Part shown: piece by piece, positions 39,025-52,790 of the stretch
Layout of the letters: each line of letters starts with the position of its first letter
Numbering within the stretch: position 1 is the stretch's first letter
From: Rhodocyclales bacterium
GTDB lineage: Bacteria > Pseudomonadota > Gammaproteobacteria > Burkholderiales > Rhodocyclaceae
Length of the DNA stretch: 64,000 nt
Reading direction: 5' to 3'
Assembly (NCBI GenBank): GCA_016183655.1
Contig: JACPEH010000008.1
Span: forward strand, 310,001-374,000
The notes under the pieces: model-generated
What the model saw: only the letters and a program-made list of their open reading frames with translations
The model's database searches: none
What the model was told of the DNA's origin: nothing
Program-made: the position numbers and the translations under genes

Positions 39025-40074
39025 TTACTTCCAGATGTTCCACGGCGACATCATCCACACGCCAATCAGCGTCAGCCAGACGAGGCAGACCGGGATGAAG
39101 ACCTTCCAGCCCAGACGCATCAGCTGGTCGTAGCGATAGCGCGGGAACGTGGCGCGGAACCAGAGGAACAGCAGCAGGATGAACGACATCTTGGCGAACA
39201 GCCAGAGCGTGCAATCCGGCAGGAAACCGACGGGCGAAGCCCAGCCGCCGAGGAACATGATCGAAACCAGGGCCGAGATCAGGATCATGTTGGCGTATTC
39301 GGCGAGGAAGAACAGCGCGAAGGCCATGCCCGAGTATTCGGCGTGGAAGCCGGCGACGATTTCCGATTCGCCTTCGGCGAGGTCGAACGGCGCGCGGTTG
39401 GTTTCGGCAACGCCCGAGATCAGATAGACGACGAACATCGGCAGCAGCGGCAGCCAGTTCCACGACAGGAAACCGAGGCCGGCGTCGGCGAAGACGCCCT
39501 TCTGCTGCGCATGCACGATATCGACGAAGTTCAGGCTGTTCGACACCATCAGCACGGTGATCAGCGCGAAGCCCATCGAGATTTCGTACGACACCATCTG
39601 TGCCGAGGCGCGCAGGCCGCCGAGGAAGGCATACTTGGAGTTCGAAGCCCAGCCCGACAGGATGATGCCGTAGACGCCCATCGACGTGATCGCCATCACA
39701 TAGAGCAGGCTGGCGTCGATGTTGGCGAGCACCAGGTTGTCGTTGAACGGGATCACCGCCCAGGCTGCCAGCGCGGGTGCAATCGCCAGTCCCGGCGCCA
39801 TCAGGAAGATCCAGGTATTGGACTTCGTCGGGATGATGATTTCCTTGAGCAGCAGCTTGACGCCGTCGGCGATCGGCTGCAGCAGGCCCCACGGACCGAC
39901 GCGGTTCGGACCGATACGGACCTGCATCCAGCCGATGACCTTGCGCTCCCAGAACGTCAGGTAGGCGACGGCGAGCATCAGCGGCGCGACGATGGCGACG
40001 ATCTTGGCCAGCGACCAGACCAGCGGCCAGGCCGAACCGAACATGCCCGAGAAGTATTGCAGCAGCGCATCCAT
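39025..40074 (-). CDS. nuoH: NADH-quinone oxidoreductase subunit H
   Basis: [29 protein letters not shown]. Confidence 0.96.
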   Translation of the reverse strand: MDALLQYFSGMFGSAWPLVWSLAKIVAIVAPLMLAVAYLTFWERKVIGWMQVRIGPNRVGPWGLLQPIADGVKLLLKEIIIPTKSNTWIFLMAPGLAIAPALAAWAVIPFNDNLVLANIDASLLYVMAITSMGVYGIILSGWASNSKYAFLGGLRASAQMVSYEISMGFALITVLMVSNSLNFVDIVHAQQKGVFADAGLGFLSWNWLPLLPMFVVYLISGVAETNRAPFDLAEGESEIVAGFHAEYSGMAFALFFLAEYANMILISALVSIMFLGGWASPVGFLPDCTLWLFAKMSFILLLFLWFRATFPRYRYDQLMRLGWKVFIPVCLVWLTLIGVWMMSPWNIWK

Positions 40075-42411
40075 TTACGCACGCTCCACGGTAATCGCAC
40101 CGAACAGGTCGCCCAGCCCGGCAGTCGTTGCATGGGCCGCAGCGACGCGCACGCAGCCCGTCGGGACCGTCTCGTCGGCCTTCGCGACCAGCGTTGCCAC
40201 AGCCGCCCCCTGCCTGGCCACGACGCCGGTACCGCAAGTCAGGCCGAGACTGGACAGCGTCGCGGCGTTCATCCGCACGCTCGGCGCCGCGGCGTCGCGC
40301 GTCTGTTGCAGCGCCGGCGCGCGGCGCGCCAGCATGTCGGCGAAATGGATCGGCACGTCGCCGATGCGCTGCAGGCCGGTTGTGCCTTCGCCGGCGACCA
40401 GCGCGACATCCTTGATGCCGTTGTCGAGGCCGGAGACGAACTCGGCGCTGGCGGAAACGACCGTGTCACGCACCGCTTCGCTGGAGGTGAAGTCGAAGCC
40501 GGAGAGGCCGAGCACGTTGCCGAGCACGCGCAGCACCTTCCAGCCCGGGCGTGCTTCGCCCTGCGGCTGGACGACGCCGTTGAAGCGCTGGACGCGGCCT
40601 TCGGTGTTGATGAAGGTGCCCGAGGTCTCGGTGAAGGGGGTGATCGGCAGCAGCGCGTCGGCGTAGTCGGCGACGGCGCCGTCCTTGAACGGCGTCAGCA
40701 CGACGGTCAGCGCCGCCTGCTTGAGTGCCGCCGCCGCCAGTTGCGCATTGTGCGCATCGCGGTCAAGCTCGGCACCGAGAACGACGTAGGCCTGGCGCGG
40801 CTGCGCCAGCATTTCGTAGGCGTTGAGGCCACCGGCGCCCGGCAGCGCGCCGGCGACGTAGCCGCCGACGCTGTTGGCCGCTTCGCCGAGGAAGCCGAAG
40901 CTGGCACCGGTCAGTTTCGCCAGCTCCTGCGCCAGCGCCTGCAACAGGGCTGCCTGCGGGTGCTGTTCGGCGACGTTGCCGAGGAAGATGGCGCACTTCT
41001 CGCCGTCGATCAGGCTGGCGGCAATCGCCTTGCTCCGGTCGCACGGTTCGATCGTCTCGATGCCGGCGGGGACCGCGACGCCCTTGGCCTGGGCGGCCGC
41101 CTTGACGATGGCGCCGACGAAGAGGACCAGGTCGGCCGGAGAAACGACGACGTTCTGCTGCAGCTTGATCAGCTGGTCGTCGCCACCGACGGTGACCAGG
41201 CTGACCTTGGTGTGCTTCTTCGCCGCCTGGCGCAGACGTTGCGCGATCAGCGGCTGTTCCTTGCGCAGGAAGCTGCCGATCACCAGCGCCGCGTCGAGAT
41301 TCTTGATCTCGGCGAGCTTCATGCCCAGCCAGGGCCGGCCGGCGAGCTTGCCGTCGACCGAGAAGTCGCGGCGGCGCAGGCGGAAGTCGATGTTCTTCGA
41401 GCCGAGGCCGGCGACGACCTTCTTCAGCAGCGCCAGCTCTTCCAGCGTCGAATGCGGCGAAGCCAGCGCGCCGAGGGCGGACGGGCCATGTTGCTTGACG
41501 ATGTCGTTGAGGCCGTGCGCGACGTAGTCGAGGGCGACGTTCCATTCGACTTCGCGCAGCTGGCCGTCGACGCGGATCATCGGCTTCTGCAGGCGGGCGT
41601 CGCTGTTCAGGGCTTCGTACGAGAAGCGGTCCTTGTCGGAGATCCAGCACTCGTTGACCTCGTCGTTCTCGCGCGGCAGTACGCGCATGACGCGGTTGTT
41701 CTTGATCTGGACGATCAGGTTGGCGCCGACGCCGTCGTGCGGGCTGACCGACTTGCGGCGCTGCAGCTCCCACGAGCGGGCCGAATAGCGGAACGGCTTC
41801 GAGGTCAGCGCGCCGACCGGGCACAGGTCGATCATGTTGCCCGACAGCTCGGAGTCGACCGAGCGGCCGACGAAGGTCTGGATCTCGGCGTGCATGTTGC
41901 GGTTGGCCATGCCGAGTTCCATGATGCCGGCGATTTCCTGGCCGAAGCGGACGCAGCGCGTGCAGTGGATGCAGCGGCTCATCTCTTCCATCGAGATCAG
42001 CGGGCCGACGTTCTTGTGGAAGACGACGCGCTTCTCTTCCTGGTAGCGCGAACCGCCGGCGCCGTAGCCGACCGCCAGATCCTGCAGCTGGCATTCGCCG
42101 CCCTGGTCGCAGATCGGGCAGTCGAGCGGGTGATTGATCAGCAGGAACTCCATCACGCCCTTCTGCGCCTTGACGGCGAGCTCGGAGTGCGTGAACACCT
42201 TCATGCCGTTGGTCACCGGCGTCGCGCAGGCGGGCAGCGGCTTCGGCGCCTTCTCGACCTGCACCAGGCACATGCGGCAGTTGGCGGCGATCGAGAGTTT
42301 CTTGTGGTAGCAGAAGTGCGGGATGTAGGCCCCGACCTGCTGGGCGGCGTCCATGACGGTGCTGCCGTCCGGAACCTGTACCTGCTTGCCGTCGATTTCG
42401 ATTTCCAGCAT
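40075..42411 (-). CDS. nuoG: NADH-quinone oxidoreductase subunit G
   Basis: CYHKKLSIAANCRMCLV, CPICDQGGECQLQD, CIHCTRCVRF. Confidence 0.95.
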   Translation of the reverse strand: MLEIEIDGKQVQVPDGSTVMDAAQQVGAYIPHFCYHKKLSIAANCRMCLVQVEKAPKPLPACATPVTNGMKVFTHSELAVKAQKGVMEFLLINHPLDCPICDQGGECQLQDLAVGYGAGGSRYQEEKRVVFHKNVGPLISMEEMSRCIHCTRCVRFGQEIAGIMELGMANRNMHAEIQTFVGRSVDSELSGNMIDLCPVGALTSKPFRYSARSWELQRRKSVSPHDGVGANLIVQIKNNRVMRVLPRENDEVNECWISDKDRFSYEALNSDARLQKPMIRVDGQLREVEWNVALDYVAHGLNDIVKQHGPSALGALASPHSTLEELALLKKVVAGLGSKNIDFRLRRRDFSVDGKLAGRPWLGMKLAEIKNLDAALVIGSFLRKEQPLIAQRLRQAAKKHTKVSLVTVGGDDQLIKLQQNVVVSPADLVLFVGAIVKAAAQAKGVAVPAGIETIEPCDRSKAIAASLIDGEKCAIFLGNVAEQHPQAALLQALAQELAKLTGASFGFLGEAANSVGGYVAGALPGAGGLNAYEMLAQPRQAYVVLGAELDRDAHNAQLAAAALKQAALTVVLTPFKDGAVADYADALLPITPFTETSGTFINTEGRVQRFNGVVQPQGEARPGWKVLRVLGNVLGLSGFDFTSSEAVRDTVVSASAEFVSGLDNGIKDVALVAGEGTTGLQRIGDVPIHFADMLARRAPALQQTRDAAAPSVRMNAATLSSLGLTCGTGVVARQGAAVATLVAKADETVPTGCVRVAAAHATTAGLGDLFGAITVERA

Positions 42412-42420
42412 GTCTCTACC

Positions 42421-43749
42421 TTAAGCCTTAGCCGTGAAGAAGCCACTGCCGGCGCGCTGGACGTCGACAGGAACGAGGCACTTCTTGTGTTCGATGTGGT
42501 ATTCGAATTCGCTGCCGAAGTGCTTGGTGAAGCTCTGCACCGGCAGCGAGGCGGCATCGCCGAGCGCGCAGATGGTGCGGCCCATGATGTTGTTGAGCAC
42601 GCCGTTCAGCATGTCCAGGTCTTCCGGACGGCCCTTGCCGTTCTCGATGCGATGCACGATCTTGTACAGCCACGAGGTACCCTCGCGGCAGGGCGTGCAC
42701 TGGCCGCAGGACTCTTCGTAGTAGAAGAAGGACAGACGCTCCAGCGCCTTCACCATGCAGGTCGTCTCGTCCATGACGATCACCGCGCCGGAGCCGAGCA
42801 TCGAGCCGGCCTTGCTGATGGAGTCATAGTCCATCGTGGTGTCCATCATGATGTCGCCCGGAATCACCGGTGCCGACGAACCGCCGGGGATGCAGCCCTT
42901 GAGCTTGCGGCCGCCGCGCATGCCGCCGGCCATTTCCAGCAGCGTCGCGAACGGCGTGCCGAGCGGGATTTCGTAGTTGCCGGGGCGATTGACGTGGCCC
43001 GAGATCGAGAACAGCTTGGTGCCGCCGTTGTTCGGCTTGCCGGCTTCGAGGAAGGCCTGGCCGCCCATGTTCAGGATGAACGGGATGGCGCCGAAGGTCT
43101 CGGTGTTGTTGATCGTCGTCGGCTTGCCGTAGAGGCCGAACGAGGCCGGGAACGGCGGCTTGAAGCGCGGCTGGCCCTTCTTGCCTTCGATCGATTCGAG
43201 CAGCGCGGTCTCTTCGCCGCAAATGTAGGCGCCGTAGCCGTGGTGCGCGAACAGCTCGAAGTTGAAGCCGGAACCGAGCAGGTTCTGGCCGATGAAACCG
43301 GCGGCACGGGCTTCGTCGAGCGCTTCCTCGAAGCGCTTGTAGATTTCCCAGACTTCGCCGTGGATGTAGTTGTAGCCGCGGTTGGCGCCCATCGCGTAGG
43401 CGGCGATGGCCATGCCCTCGATCACCGAGTGCGGGTTGTAGCGCAGGATGTCGCGGTCCTTGAAGGTGCCGGGCTCGCCTTCGTCCGAGTTGCAGACGAC
43501 ATACTTGTCGCCGGGGAACGAACGCGGCATGAACGACCACTTGAGGCCGGTCGGGAAGCCGGCGCCGCCGCGGCCGCGCAGCACCGAGGCCTTCACTTCG
43601 GCGATGACCTGTTCCTGCGGGATCTTTTCTTCGAGGATGCGCTTCAGCGCCTTGTAGCCGCCGCGCTTGACGTAATCGGCCAGATGCCAGGCGTTGTCGC
43701 CGTCGAGGCCGGCGGTCAGGACCGGATTGATTGCACCGAGGATCGCCAT
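42421..43749 (-). CDS. nuoF: NADH-quinone oxidoreductase subunit F
   Basis: [43 protein letters not shown]. Confidence 0.96.
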   Translation of the reverse strand: MAILGAINPVLTAGLDGDNAWHLADYVKRGGYKALKRILEEKIPQEQVIAEVKASVLRGRGGAGFPTGLKWSFMPRSFPGDKYVVCNSDEGEPGTFKDRDILRYNPHSVIEGMAIAAYAMGANRGYNYIHGEVWEIYKRFEEALDEARAAGFIGQNLLGSGFNFELFAHHGYGAYICGEETALLESIEGKKGQPRFKPPFPASFGLYGKPTTINNTETFGAIPFILNMGGQAFLEAGKPNNGGTKLFSISGHVNRPGNYEIPLGTPFATLLEMAGGMRGGRKLKGCIPGGSSAPVIPGDIMMDTTMDYDSISKAGSMLGSGAVIVMDETTCMVKALERLSFFYYEESCGQCTPCREGTSWLYKIVHRIENGKGRPEDLDMLNGVLNNIMGRTICALGDAASLPVQSFTKHFGSEFEYHIEHKKCLVPVDVQRAGSGFFTAKA

Positions 43750-44222
43750 TATTCGAGCTCCGCCAGCAATTTGTCGATCTGCTCCGGATTCATCCAGCTG
43801 CACATCTTGCGGTTGTTGACGATCATCACCGGCGCGTCGCCGCAGGCGCCCATGCACTCGCCCTGCTTCAGCGTGAACTTGCCGTCCGGCGTCGTCTCGT
43901 CGTACCCGATGCCGAGCTTCTTCTGCAGGTACTCGCCGGCATCGACGCCACCGGTCAGCATGCACGGCAGGTTGGTGCACACGGTCAGCTTGTACTTGCC
44001 GACCGGCTTCAGGTCGTACATGTTGTAGAAGGAGGCCACTTCATAGGCGGCGATCGGCTCGATGCCGATGTAACGGGCCACGTATTCGATGGTTTCCGGC
44101 GCCAGCCAGCCCTTTTCTTCCTGGGCAATCTGCAGGCCGGCCATGATCGCCGACTGGAACTGCTCGGCCGGATACTTGGCCAGTTCGCGGTCGATCTTCT
44201 TGAGGGATTCGGGCGTCAGCAT
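43749..44222 (-). CDS. nuoE: NADH-quinone oxidoreductase subunit E
   Basis: [11 protein letters not shown]...[17 protein letters not shown]. Confidence 0.95.
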   Translation of the reverse strand: MLTPESLKKIDRELAKYPAEQFQSAIMAGLQIAQEEKGWLAPETIEYVARYIGIEPIAAYEVASFYNMYDLKPVGKYKLTVCTNLPCMLTGGVDAGEYLQKKLGIGYDETTPDGKFTLKQGECMGACGDAPVMIVNNRKMCSWMNPEQIDKLLAELE

Positions 44223-45475
44223 CAGCGGTCGATCTCACCAAAAACAATATCCTGCGAACCGATGATCGTGACGACGTCAGCGATCATGTGGCCACGCGCC
44301 ATTTCGTCCATGGCCGACAGGTGAACGTAGCCAGGAGCGCGAATCTTCATGCGGTACGGCTTGTTGGCGCCGTCGGAGATGAAGTAGATGCCGAACTCGC
44401 CCTTCGGGTGCTCGATTGCGGCGTAGGCCTCGCCTTCCGGTACGTGAATGCCTTCGCTGAAGAGCTTGAAGTGGTGGATCAGCTCTTCCATGTTCGACTT
44501 CATGCTCTCGCGCGGCGGCGGCGCGACCTTGTAGTTGTCGGAGATGACCGGGCCGGGGTTCTCGCGCAGCCAGGCGATGCACTGCTTGATGATGCGGTTC
44601 GACTGGCGCATCTCTTCCATGCGCACCAGATAGCGGTCGTAGGAGTCGCCGGTGACACCGACCGGAATGTCGAAATCGAGGCGGTCATAGACCTCGTACG
44701 GCTGCTTCTTGCGCAGGTCCCAGGCGATCCCCGAACCGCGCAGCATGGCGCCCGAGAAACCGAGTTGCAGCGCGCGCTCCGGCGTGACGATGCCGACGTC
44801 GACCAGGCGCTGCTTCCAGATGCGGTTGTCGGTGAGCAGCGTTTCGTACTCGTCGACCAGCTTCGGGAAGCGGTTGGTAAAGTCTTCGAGGAAGTCGAGC
44901 AACGAACCGGAACGGGCCTCGTTCAGCACTTTCAGGTCGGTCGGCTTCTTCCACTTGTTTTCGGTGTATTGCGGCATGCTGTCCGGCAGGTCGCGGTAGA
45001 CACCGCCCGGCCGGTAGTAGGCCGCGTGCATGCGTGCGCCGGACACCGCCTCGTAGGCGTCGACCAGATCCTCGCGCTCACGGAAGGCGTACAGCACCAT
45101 GGTCATCGCGCCGACGTCGAGCGCGTGGCAGCCAACCCACAGCAGGTGGTTCAGGATGCGCGTGATCTCGTCGAACATGACGCGGATGTACTGCGCACGC
45201 ACCGGCACTTCGAGTTGCAGCAGCTTCTCGACGGCCATGCAGTAGGCGTGCTCGTTGCACATCATCGACACGTAGTCGAGGCGGTCCATGTACGGCACCG
45301 ACTGGATCCAGGTGCGCGTCTCGGCCAGCTTTTCGGTCGCGCGATGCAGCAGGCCGATGTGCGGGTCGGCACGCTGGACGACCTCGCCGTCGAGTTCCAG
45401 CACCAGGCGCAGAACGCCGTGCGCGGCCGGGTGCTGCGGGCCGAAGTTCAGGGTGTAGTTGCGGATCTCGGCCAT
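44222..45475 (-). CDS. nuoD: NADH-quinone oxidoreductase subunit D
   Basis: [22 protein letters not shown]. Confidence 0.96.
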   Translation of the reverse strand: MAEIRNYTLNFGPQHPAAHGVLRLVLELDGEVVQRADPHIGLLHRATEKLAETRTWIQSVPYMDRLDYVSMMCNEHAYCMAVEKLLQLEVPVRAQYIRVMFDEITRILNHLLWVGCHALDVGAMTMVLYAFREREDLVDAYEAVSGARMHAAYYRPGGVYRDLPDSMPQYTENKWKKPTDLKVLNEARSGSLLDFLEDFTNRFPKLVDEYETLLTDNRIWKQRLVDVGIVTPERALQLGFSGAMLRGSGIAWDLRKKQPYEVYDRLDFDIPVGVTGDSYDRYLVRMEEMRQSNRIIKQCIAWLRENPGPVISDNYKVAPPPRESMKSNMEELIHHFKLFSEGIHVPEGEAYAAIEHPKGEFGIYFISDGANKPYRMKIRAPGYVHLSAMDEMARGHMIADVVTIIGSQDIVFGEIDR

Positions 45476-45476
45476 C

Positions 45477-46073
45477 TCAGAGATCTCCGTAGGTTTCTTC
45501 GCGCACGATGCGCGGGGTGTTCTCGCGGGGCTCGATCGTCACCGGCTGGTAGATGACGCGGCGCTGGTCCGGGTCGTAACGCATCTCGACGTAGCCCGAG
45601 ACCGGGAAGTCCTTGCGGAACGGATAACCGATGAAGCCGTAATCGGTGAGGATGCGGCGCAGGTCGTTGTGCCCCGGGAAGACGATGCCGTAGAGGTCGA
45701 AGGCTTCGCGCTCGAACCAGTTGGCACTGGCCCACAGCCCGGTGATCGACGGCACCGACGGGAAATCGTCGTTGTCGGCGAAGACGCGCACGCGCACACG
45801 CTGGTTGTTGGCCACCGACAGCAGGTGAACGACGACGGCGAAGCGCGGCCCCTGCCGCGCACCGTTGCCGTAGGCCGAGTAGTCGACGCCACAGAGGTCG
45901 GCGATTTCGTCGAAGCGCAGCTCGGCCTCGTCGCGCAGCGTCTGCATGACGCCGAGGTAGTCGTCGACCGAGACCTCGATGGTGATTTCACCCAGGGCGA
46001 GCTTCTTCGACTTGATGCGCTCGCCGAGATGTTTTTCCAGATTCTGGCTAAGCGTTTCCAGCTTCGCGGACAT
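45477..46073 (-). CDS. nuoC: NADH-quinone oxidoreductase subunit C
   Basis: [40 protein letters not shown]. Confidence 0.96.
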   Translation of the reverse strand: MSAKLETLSQNLEKHLGERIKSKKLALGEITIEVSVDDYLGVMQTLRDEAELRFDEIADLCGVDYSAYGNGARQGPRFAVVVHLLSVANNQRVRVRVFADNDDFPSVPSITGLWASANWFEREAFDLYGIVFPGHNDLRRILTDYGFIGYPFRKDFPVSGYVEMRYDPDQRRVIYQPVTIEPRENTPRIVREETYGDL

Positions 46074-46091
46074 GAGGCACTCTCGGTGAAA

Positions 46092-46568
46092 TTAGCGGGC
46101 GATGGTGTTGGTACGGCGGATCTTGTTCTGCAGCTGGATCAGGCCGTAAAGCAGTGCCTCGGCCGTCGGCGGACAGCCGGGAACATAGATATCGACGGGA
46201 ACGATGCGGTCGCAGCCGCGCACCACCGAATAGGAGTAGTGATAGTAGCCGCCGCCGTTGGCGCAGGACCCCATCGAGATCACCCAACGGGGCTCGGCCA
46301 TCTGGTCATAGACCTTGCGCAGCGCGGGGGCCATCTTGTTGGTCAGCGTGCCGGCAACGATCATCACGTCGGACTGGCGCGGGCTCGGGCGGAAGACGAT
46401 GCCGAAACGGTCAAGGTCGTAGCGCGAGCAGCCGGCGTGGATCATCTCGACCGCACAGCAAGCGAGGCCGAAGGTCATCGGCCACAGCGAACCGGTACGG
46501 ACGTAGTTGATCAGCTTGTCGGCCGTGGTGGTGATGAAACCTTCCTGCAGAACACCTTCGATACTCAT
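46092..46568 (-). CDS. nuoB: NADH-quinone oxidoreductase subunit B
   Basis: [14 protein letters not shown]..., [41 protein letters not shown]. Confidence 0.96.
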   Translation of the reverse strand: MSIEGVLQEGFITTTADKLINYVRTGSLWPMTFGLACCAVEMIHAGCSRYDLDRFGIVFRPSPRQSDVMIVAGTLTNKMAPALRKVYDQMAEPRWVISMGSCANGGGYYHYSYSVVRGCDRIVPVDIYVPGCPPTAEALLYGLIQLQNKIRRTNTIAR

Positions 46569-46578
46569 CGCCTACCCC

Positions 46579-46953
46579 TTATTCCCACTCCAGGGCGCCC
46601 TTGGCCCAGGCATACACGTAACCGACGACGAGAATGGCGATGAAGACCATCATCTCGACAAAACCGAAAAGCTTGATTGCCGGCGTTTCGACGATTTCCT
46701 TGAAGATCGTCGCCCACGGGAAGAGGAAGGCGATTTCAAGATCGAACAGGATGAAGATGATCGCGATCAGGTAGTAGCGAACATCGAATTTCATGCGGGC
46801 GTCTTCGAAAGCCTCGAAGCCGCACTCGTAAGGGGAAAGCTTTTCGCTGTCAGGACGGTTGGGAGCAACCAGCCAACCAAGAAGAATGGGAAGAACACCA
46901 ATGGCGACACCCACGAGGATGAACACCAAGATCGGGAAGTAGTTTTCCAGCAT
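46579..46953 (-). CDS. nuoA: NADH-quinone oxidoreductase subunit A
   Basis: [43 protein letters not shown]. Confidence 0.96.
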   Translation of the reverse strand: MLENYFPILVFILVGVAIGVLPILLGWLVAPNRPDSEKLSPYECGFEAFEDARMKFDVRYYLIAIIFILFDLEIAFLFPWATIFKEIVETPAIKLFGFVEMMVFIAILVVGYVYAWAKGALEWE

Positions 46954-47029
46954 GATCCGCCGCGCTATCGCTGCATTTCAATTCGGAGTCATACACATAC
47001 CTCATACTCCCGCATGACCCCCCGCTTCA

Positions 47030-47114
47030 TGGTGCCGACGATGAGACTCGAACTCATACGGCTTGCGCCACTACCCCCTCAAGATAGCGTGTCTACCAAT
47101 TTCACCACGTCGGC
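47030..47114 (-). tRNA. tRNA-Leu (GAG), CCA encoded
   Basis: Reverse complement GCCGACGTGGTGAAATTGGTAGACACGCTATCTTGAGGGGGTAG...GAGTTCGAGTCTCATCGTCGGCACCA folds as a class II tRNA; anticodon loop TTGAGGG. Confidence 0.93.
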
Positions 47115-47178
47115 ACTACTTTTTCAGACCGCGAAGCCATTCGAGGAATGCTGCCAACCTCGCGTTCTGCAACCCCTG

Positions 47179-47562
47179 TTACTTGGGAATATCTTTCGCC
47201 TTCGAATCCTTGGAATCGGGCGTCGCGGCCTTGTTTTCTGCCGCTTTATCCTCTTTCGAAACCGGCGCCGAAAGAGATTGCGATTGTACCGCGTTTTCGA
47301 TCAGACTGCCAGACGTTTTTGGCTTGTTCGACGCGATGTAGGCGAGCGCCAGACTGGTCACGAAGAAGACAGCAGCGAGCACCGCCGTCGTGCGGCTGAG
47401 GAAGTTGGCCGATCCGGTCGCGCCGAACAGGCTGCCGGAGGCACCGCTGCCGAAAGCCGCTCCCATGTCGGCGCCCTTGCCATGCTGCATCAGGACCAGC
47501 CCGCAAACGGAGACACCCACCAGGATGTGCACCACCAGAATCACCGAGAACATTGCATCCAT
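47179..47562 (-). CDS. secG: Preprotein translocase subunit SecG
   Basis: LMQHGKGADMGAAFGSGASGSLFGATGSANFLSRTTA. Confidence 0.94.
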   Translation of the reverse strand: MDAMFSVILVVHILVGVSVCGLVLMQHGKGADMGAAFGSGASGSLFGATGSANFLSRTTAVLAAVFFVTSLALAYIASNKPKTSGSLIENAVQSQSLSAPVSKEDKAAENKAATPDSKDSKAKDIPK

Positions 47563-47571
47563 TTTTCAACC

Positions 47572-48327
47572 TCAACGATTTGCCGCCTGGCAAATCGCCA
47601 GAAATTCATCCGCCACCAAAGAAGCACCACCGACCAGACCGCCATCGATGTCCGCCTGCGCGAAAATCTCGCCGGCATTTTGCGCCTTGACACTACCGCC
47701 ATACAGCAGCTGCATACCGGCAGCCACCCAGGCATCGCGATCCGCAATCCGCACGCGGATCGCCGCATGCACCTCCTGCGCCTGCACCGGTGACGCCGTG
47801 CGCCCGGTACCGATCGCCCAGACCGGCTCGTAGGCAACCACGGCGCCAGCGAACGCCGCGACACCGGCAAGATCAAGCACCGCATCGAGCTGCCCGGCCA
47901 CGACCCGGGCCGTATCCCCCGACTCGCGCTGCGCCAGCGTCTCGCCGACACAGAGGATGGGCACCAATCCCGCCGCCTTCGCCGCAACGAACTTCGCCGC
48001 GACTAGCCGATCGGTCTCGCCGTACAGCGCGCGACGCTCGGAATGCCCGACGATCACGTAGCGACACCCGAAGTCACCGAGCATTGCCGCCGACACCTCG
48101 CCGGTATAGGCACCCTGCGCATGCTCGCTCAGGTTCTGCGCCCCCCAGGCCACCGGCGTCGCCGCCAGGAGGGACTGCACCTGGGCGAGATAGGGAAACG
48201 GCACGCAGACCGCCACCGACACGTCACCGACACTCGGATAACCGGCAACCAGGGACTGCAGCAACTGCCGGTTGTCGGCAGCGTTGCCATGCATCTTCCA
48301 GTTGCCAACCACCAGTTTCTGTCGCAT
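47572..48327 (-). CDS. tpiA: Triosephosphate isomerase
   Basis: KLVVGNWKMHGN, VGHSERRALYGE, AYEPVWAIGTGRTAS, LYGGSVKAQNA. Confidence 0.96.
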   Translation of the reverse strand: MRQKLVVGNWKMHGNAADNRQLLQSLVAGYPSVGDVSVAVCVPFPYLAQVQSLLAATPVAWGAQNLSEHAQGAYTGEVSAAMLGDFGCRYVIVGHSERRALYGETDRLVAAKFVAAKAAGLVPILCVGETLAQRESGDTARVVAGQLDAVLDLAGVAAFAGAVVAYEPVWAIGTGRTASPVQAQEVHAAIRVRIADRDAWVAAGMQLLYGGSVKAQNAGEIFAQADIDGGLVGGASLVADEFLAICQAANR

Positions 48328-48400
48328 CAGGGCCGCCCGCATAAAACCTTTGGATTATAGCGGCCGGCAGCAAGCCCGGTCAATGCGAGGCAGCGCCGGA

Positions 48401-49756
48401 TCAGCCGGCACAGGCGTTGCGCACCGCCCCCGCGAGCAACTCAGCCGCCGCGGTGACCCGCTCGCCGTCACGCCCTTCGACCATCACCCGCAGCAGAGGC
48501 TCGGTACCCGACGCGCGCAACAGCACCCGCCCCTGGCCGGCCAGCATGCGCTCGACCTCGGCTTCGGCGGAGACGATGGCGGCGTGCCCTTTCCAGGCGA
48601 AGCCCTTGCTCATCGGCACGTTGATCAGGCGCTGCGGATACAGCGCGAGGCCCGCCAGCAGCGACTTGAGGTCGCCTCCCGACTCGCGCAGCGCCGACAG
48701 AACCTGCAGCGCCGAGACGATGCCGTCGCCGGTGCTGTGCCGGTCGAGGCAAAGGATATGCCCCGAGTTCTCGCCGCCGAACAGCCAGCCGTTCTCCTTC
48801 AGCTTCTCCATGACGTAGCGGTCGCCGACCGCGGCGCGCGCGAAGGGCACGCCCAGCGCCGCCAGCGCATGCTCCAGGGCGAGATTGGTCATCAGCGTGC
48901 CGACGACTCCGGCCACCGGCCCCTGCCGCAGACGGCTGCGGACGATCGCATAGAGCAGCTGGTCGCCGTCGTAGACGGTGCCTTCGGCATCCACCATGAT
49001 CAGGCGGTCGCCATCGCCATCGAGCGCGATGCCGAGATCGGCCTTGTGGGCAACGACTTCGCGGGACAAGGCTTTCGGTGCAGTCGCCCCGACTTCGGCA
49101 TTGATGTTCAGGCCGTCGGGCGCAGCACCGATCGCCACCACCTCGGCGCCGAGCTCGTGCAGCACGTGCGGCGCGATGTGGTAGGCGGCGCCATGGGCGC
49201 AATCGACGACGATGCGCAGGCCGCGCAGGTCGCTGTCGTTGGGGAAGGTGCTCTTGCAGAACTCGACGTAGCGTCCGGCCGCATCGGCGATGCGGCGGGC
49301 GCGACCGAGCTCGGCCGACGGCACACAATGGATCGGCGCGTCGATGCCGGCCTCGATCTCGCTTTCGACGGCGTCGGGCAGCTTGGTGCCGTGCGCCGAG
49401 AAGAACTTGATCCCGTTGTCGTAATACGGATTATGCGAGGCGGAAATGACGATCCCGGCCTGCAGGCGCAGCGCGCGGGTGAGGTAGGCGATCGCCGGCG
49501 TCGGCAGCGGCCCGGTCAGGCAGACATCGACGCCGGCCGCCGAAAAGCCGGCCTCCAGCGCCGCTTCCAGCATGTAGCCGGAAATTCGCGTGTCCTTGCC
49601 GATCAGCACCGCCGGACGCTCGCCGCCGGGCAGGTGCTCGCGCGCGACCAGCACGCGCCCGGCCGCATAGCCAAGATGCATCACGAAATCAGGCGTGATC
49701 GGCATTTCGCCGACCTTGCCGCGCACACCGTCGGTGCCGAAATACTTTCTGCTCAT
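48401..49756 (-). CDS. glmM: Phosphoglucosamine mutase
   Basis: [46 protein letters not shown]. Confidence 0.96.
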   Translation of the reverse strand: MSRKYFGTDGVRGKVGEMPITPDFVMHLGYAAGRVLVAREHLPGGERPAVLIGKDTRISGYMLEAALEAGFSAAGVDVCLTGPLPTPAIAYLTRALRLQAGIVISASHNPYYDNGIKFFSAHGTKLPDAVESEIEAGIDAPIHCVPSAELGRARRIADAAGRYVEFCKSTFPNDSDLRGLRIVVDCAHGAAYHIAPHVLHELGAEVVAIGAAPDGLNINAEVGATAPKALSREVVAHKADLGIALDGDGDRLIMVDAEGTVYDGDQLLYAIVRSRLRQGPVAGVVGTLMTNLALEHALAALGVPFARAAVGDRYVMEKLKENGWLFGGENSGHILCLDRHSTGDGIVSALQVLSALRESGGDLKSLLAGLALYPQRLINVPMSKGFAWKGHAAIVSAEAEVERMLAGQGRVLLRASGTEPLLRVMVEGRDGERVTAAAELLAGAVRNACAG

Positions 49757-49852
49757 TGCTTACCCCTGCTACGCGCGGAAAGACCCCGCGCAAGGAATGG
49801 AATTCTACTTGCTTCCCCGAACGACGAGCGACCACCCGTCGCAGGTGAAGCT

Positions 49853-49946
49853 CCCCGACCTGAAGGTCCGGGGCCTCCCACGATACAGAGCGGGCGCGCG
49901 CCCCGGTTGTGTCTTCGTCTCGCTCACCCCGGCGTCAATGCCGGGG
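49853..49946. repeat. Two-hairpin palindromic segment between glmM and folP
   Basis: CCCCG-ACCT-ga-AGGT-cCGGGG (49853-49873) and CCCCGGC-gtcaat-GCCGGGG (49927-49946). Confidence 0.5.
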
Positions 49947-49964
49947 CTTGCGCTCGACGCGTGG

Positions 49965-50792
49965 TCACGGCAATCCGCGCACCGCCGACCATACCGCGAC
50001 GGCATCACGCGTCGCCGCGACGTCGTGCACGCGCAGGATGCGCGCGCCGGCCTCCAGCGCCAGCAGCGCCGCCGCCAGGCTCGCCGGCAAACGGTCGGCC
50101 ACCTCGCGCCCGGTGATCTGCCCGAGCATCGATTTTCGCGACAGGCCGGCCAGGATCGGCAGCTCGCCGGCAATCGCCGCCGGCAGGTGTCGCAACAGCG
50201 CGAGGTTGTGTTCAAGCGACTTGCCGAAGCCGAAGCCGGGATCGAGCACGATGCGCTGGCGCGCCACTCCGGCCGCCTCGACGGCCTCGACACGCGCGGC
50301 GAGGAAATGCCGGACTTCGCCGAGCAGGTCGCTGTATTCCGGGTTTTGCTGCATGGTCAGCGGCTCGCCCTGCATGTGCATCAGGCAGACCGCGCAGTCG
50401 GACGCGGCAACGGCGTCGAGCGCGCCCGGCATGCGCAGCGCGTAGATGTCGTTGATCATCGCCGCCCCGGCGCCGAGCGCGGCGCGCATCACCTCGGGCT
50501 TGTACGTATCGACCGAGATCGGCACTCCGCAGCCGTCGAGCGCCGCCAGCACCGGCAGCAGGCGATGCAGCTCGTCGTCGAGCGAAGTCGGAATCGCCCC
50601 TGGCCGCGACGATTCGGCGCCGAGATCGATGATGTCGGCGCCGGCGGCGATCTGTGCGCGGGCATGGTCGACCGCGCGTGCCGTGCTATCGGCCAGCCCG
50701 TCCCCCGAAAACGAATCCGGCGTCAGATTGACGATCCCCATCACCAGCGGGCGGGTAAGGGACAGCGCGAATTTTCCGCAACGCAGCGTCAT
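49965..50792 (-). CDS. folP: Dihydropteroate synthase
   Basis: VMGIVNLTPDSFSGDG, GADIIDLGAESSRPGA, LDPGFGFGKSLEHNLALLR. Confidence 0.96.
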   Translation of the reverse strand: MTLRCGKFALSLTRPLVMGIVNLTPDSFSGDGLADSTARAVDHARAQIAAGADIIDLGAESSRPGAIPTSLDDELHRLLPVLAALDGCGVPISVDTYKPEVMRAALGAGAAMINDIYALRMPGALDAVAASDCAVCLMHMQGEPLTMQQNPEYSDLLGEVRHFLAARVEAVEAAGVARQRIVLDPGFGFGKSLEHNLALLRHLPAAIAGELPILAGLSRKSMLGQITGREVADRLPASLAAALLALEAGARILRVHDVAATRDAVAVWSAVRGLP

Positions 50793-50843
50793 GAAAGAAA
50801 AACGGGAGAGCAGCGCTCTCCCGTCCTCGTGAAAGTGGAAGAA

Positions 50844-52727
<1,884 letters not shown>

Positions 52728-52790
52728 TTCACGTACCTCACTGCCCCGAACGGGGCTTGAACTAGCGATTCTAACCGATTTGCCGCCGAC

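Noticed and set aside
38956-44028. 1690-aa ORF on the + strand antisense to nuo genes
   Set aside because: Low-complexity Arg/Asp/Ala composition typical of high-GC antisense frames; the opposite strand encodes clear nuoD-H
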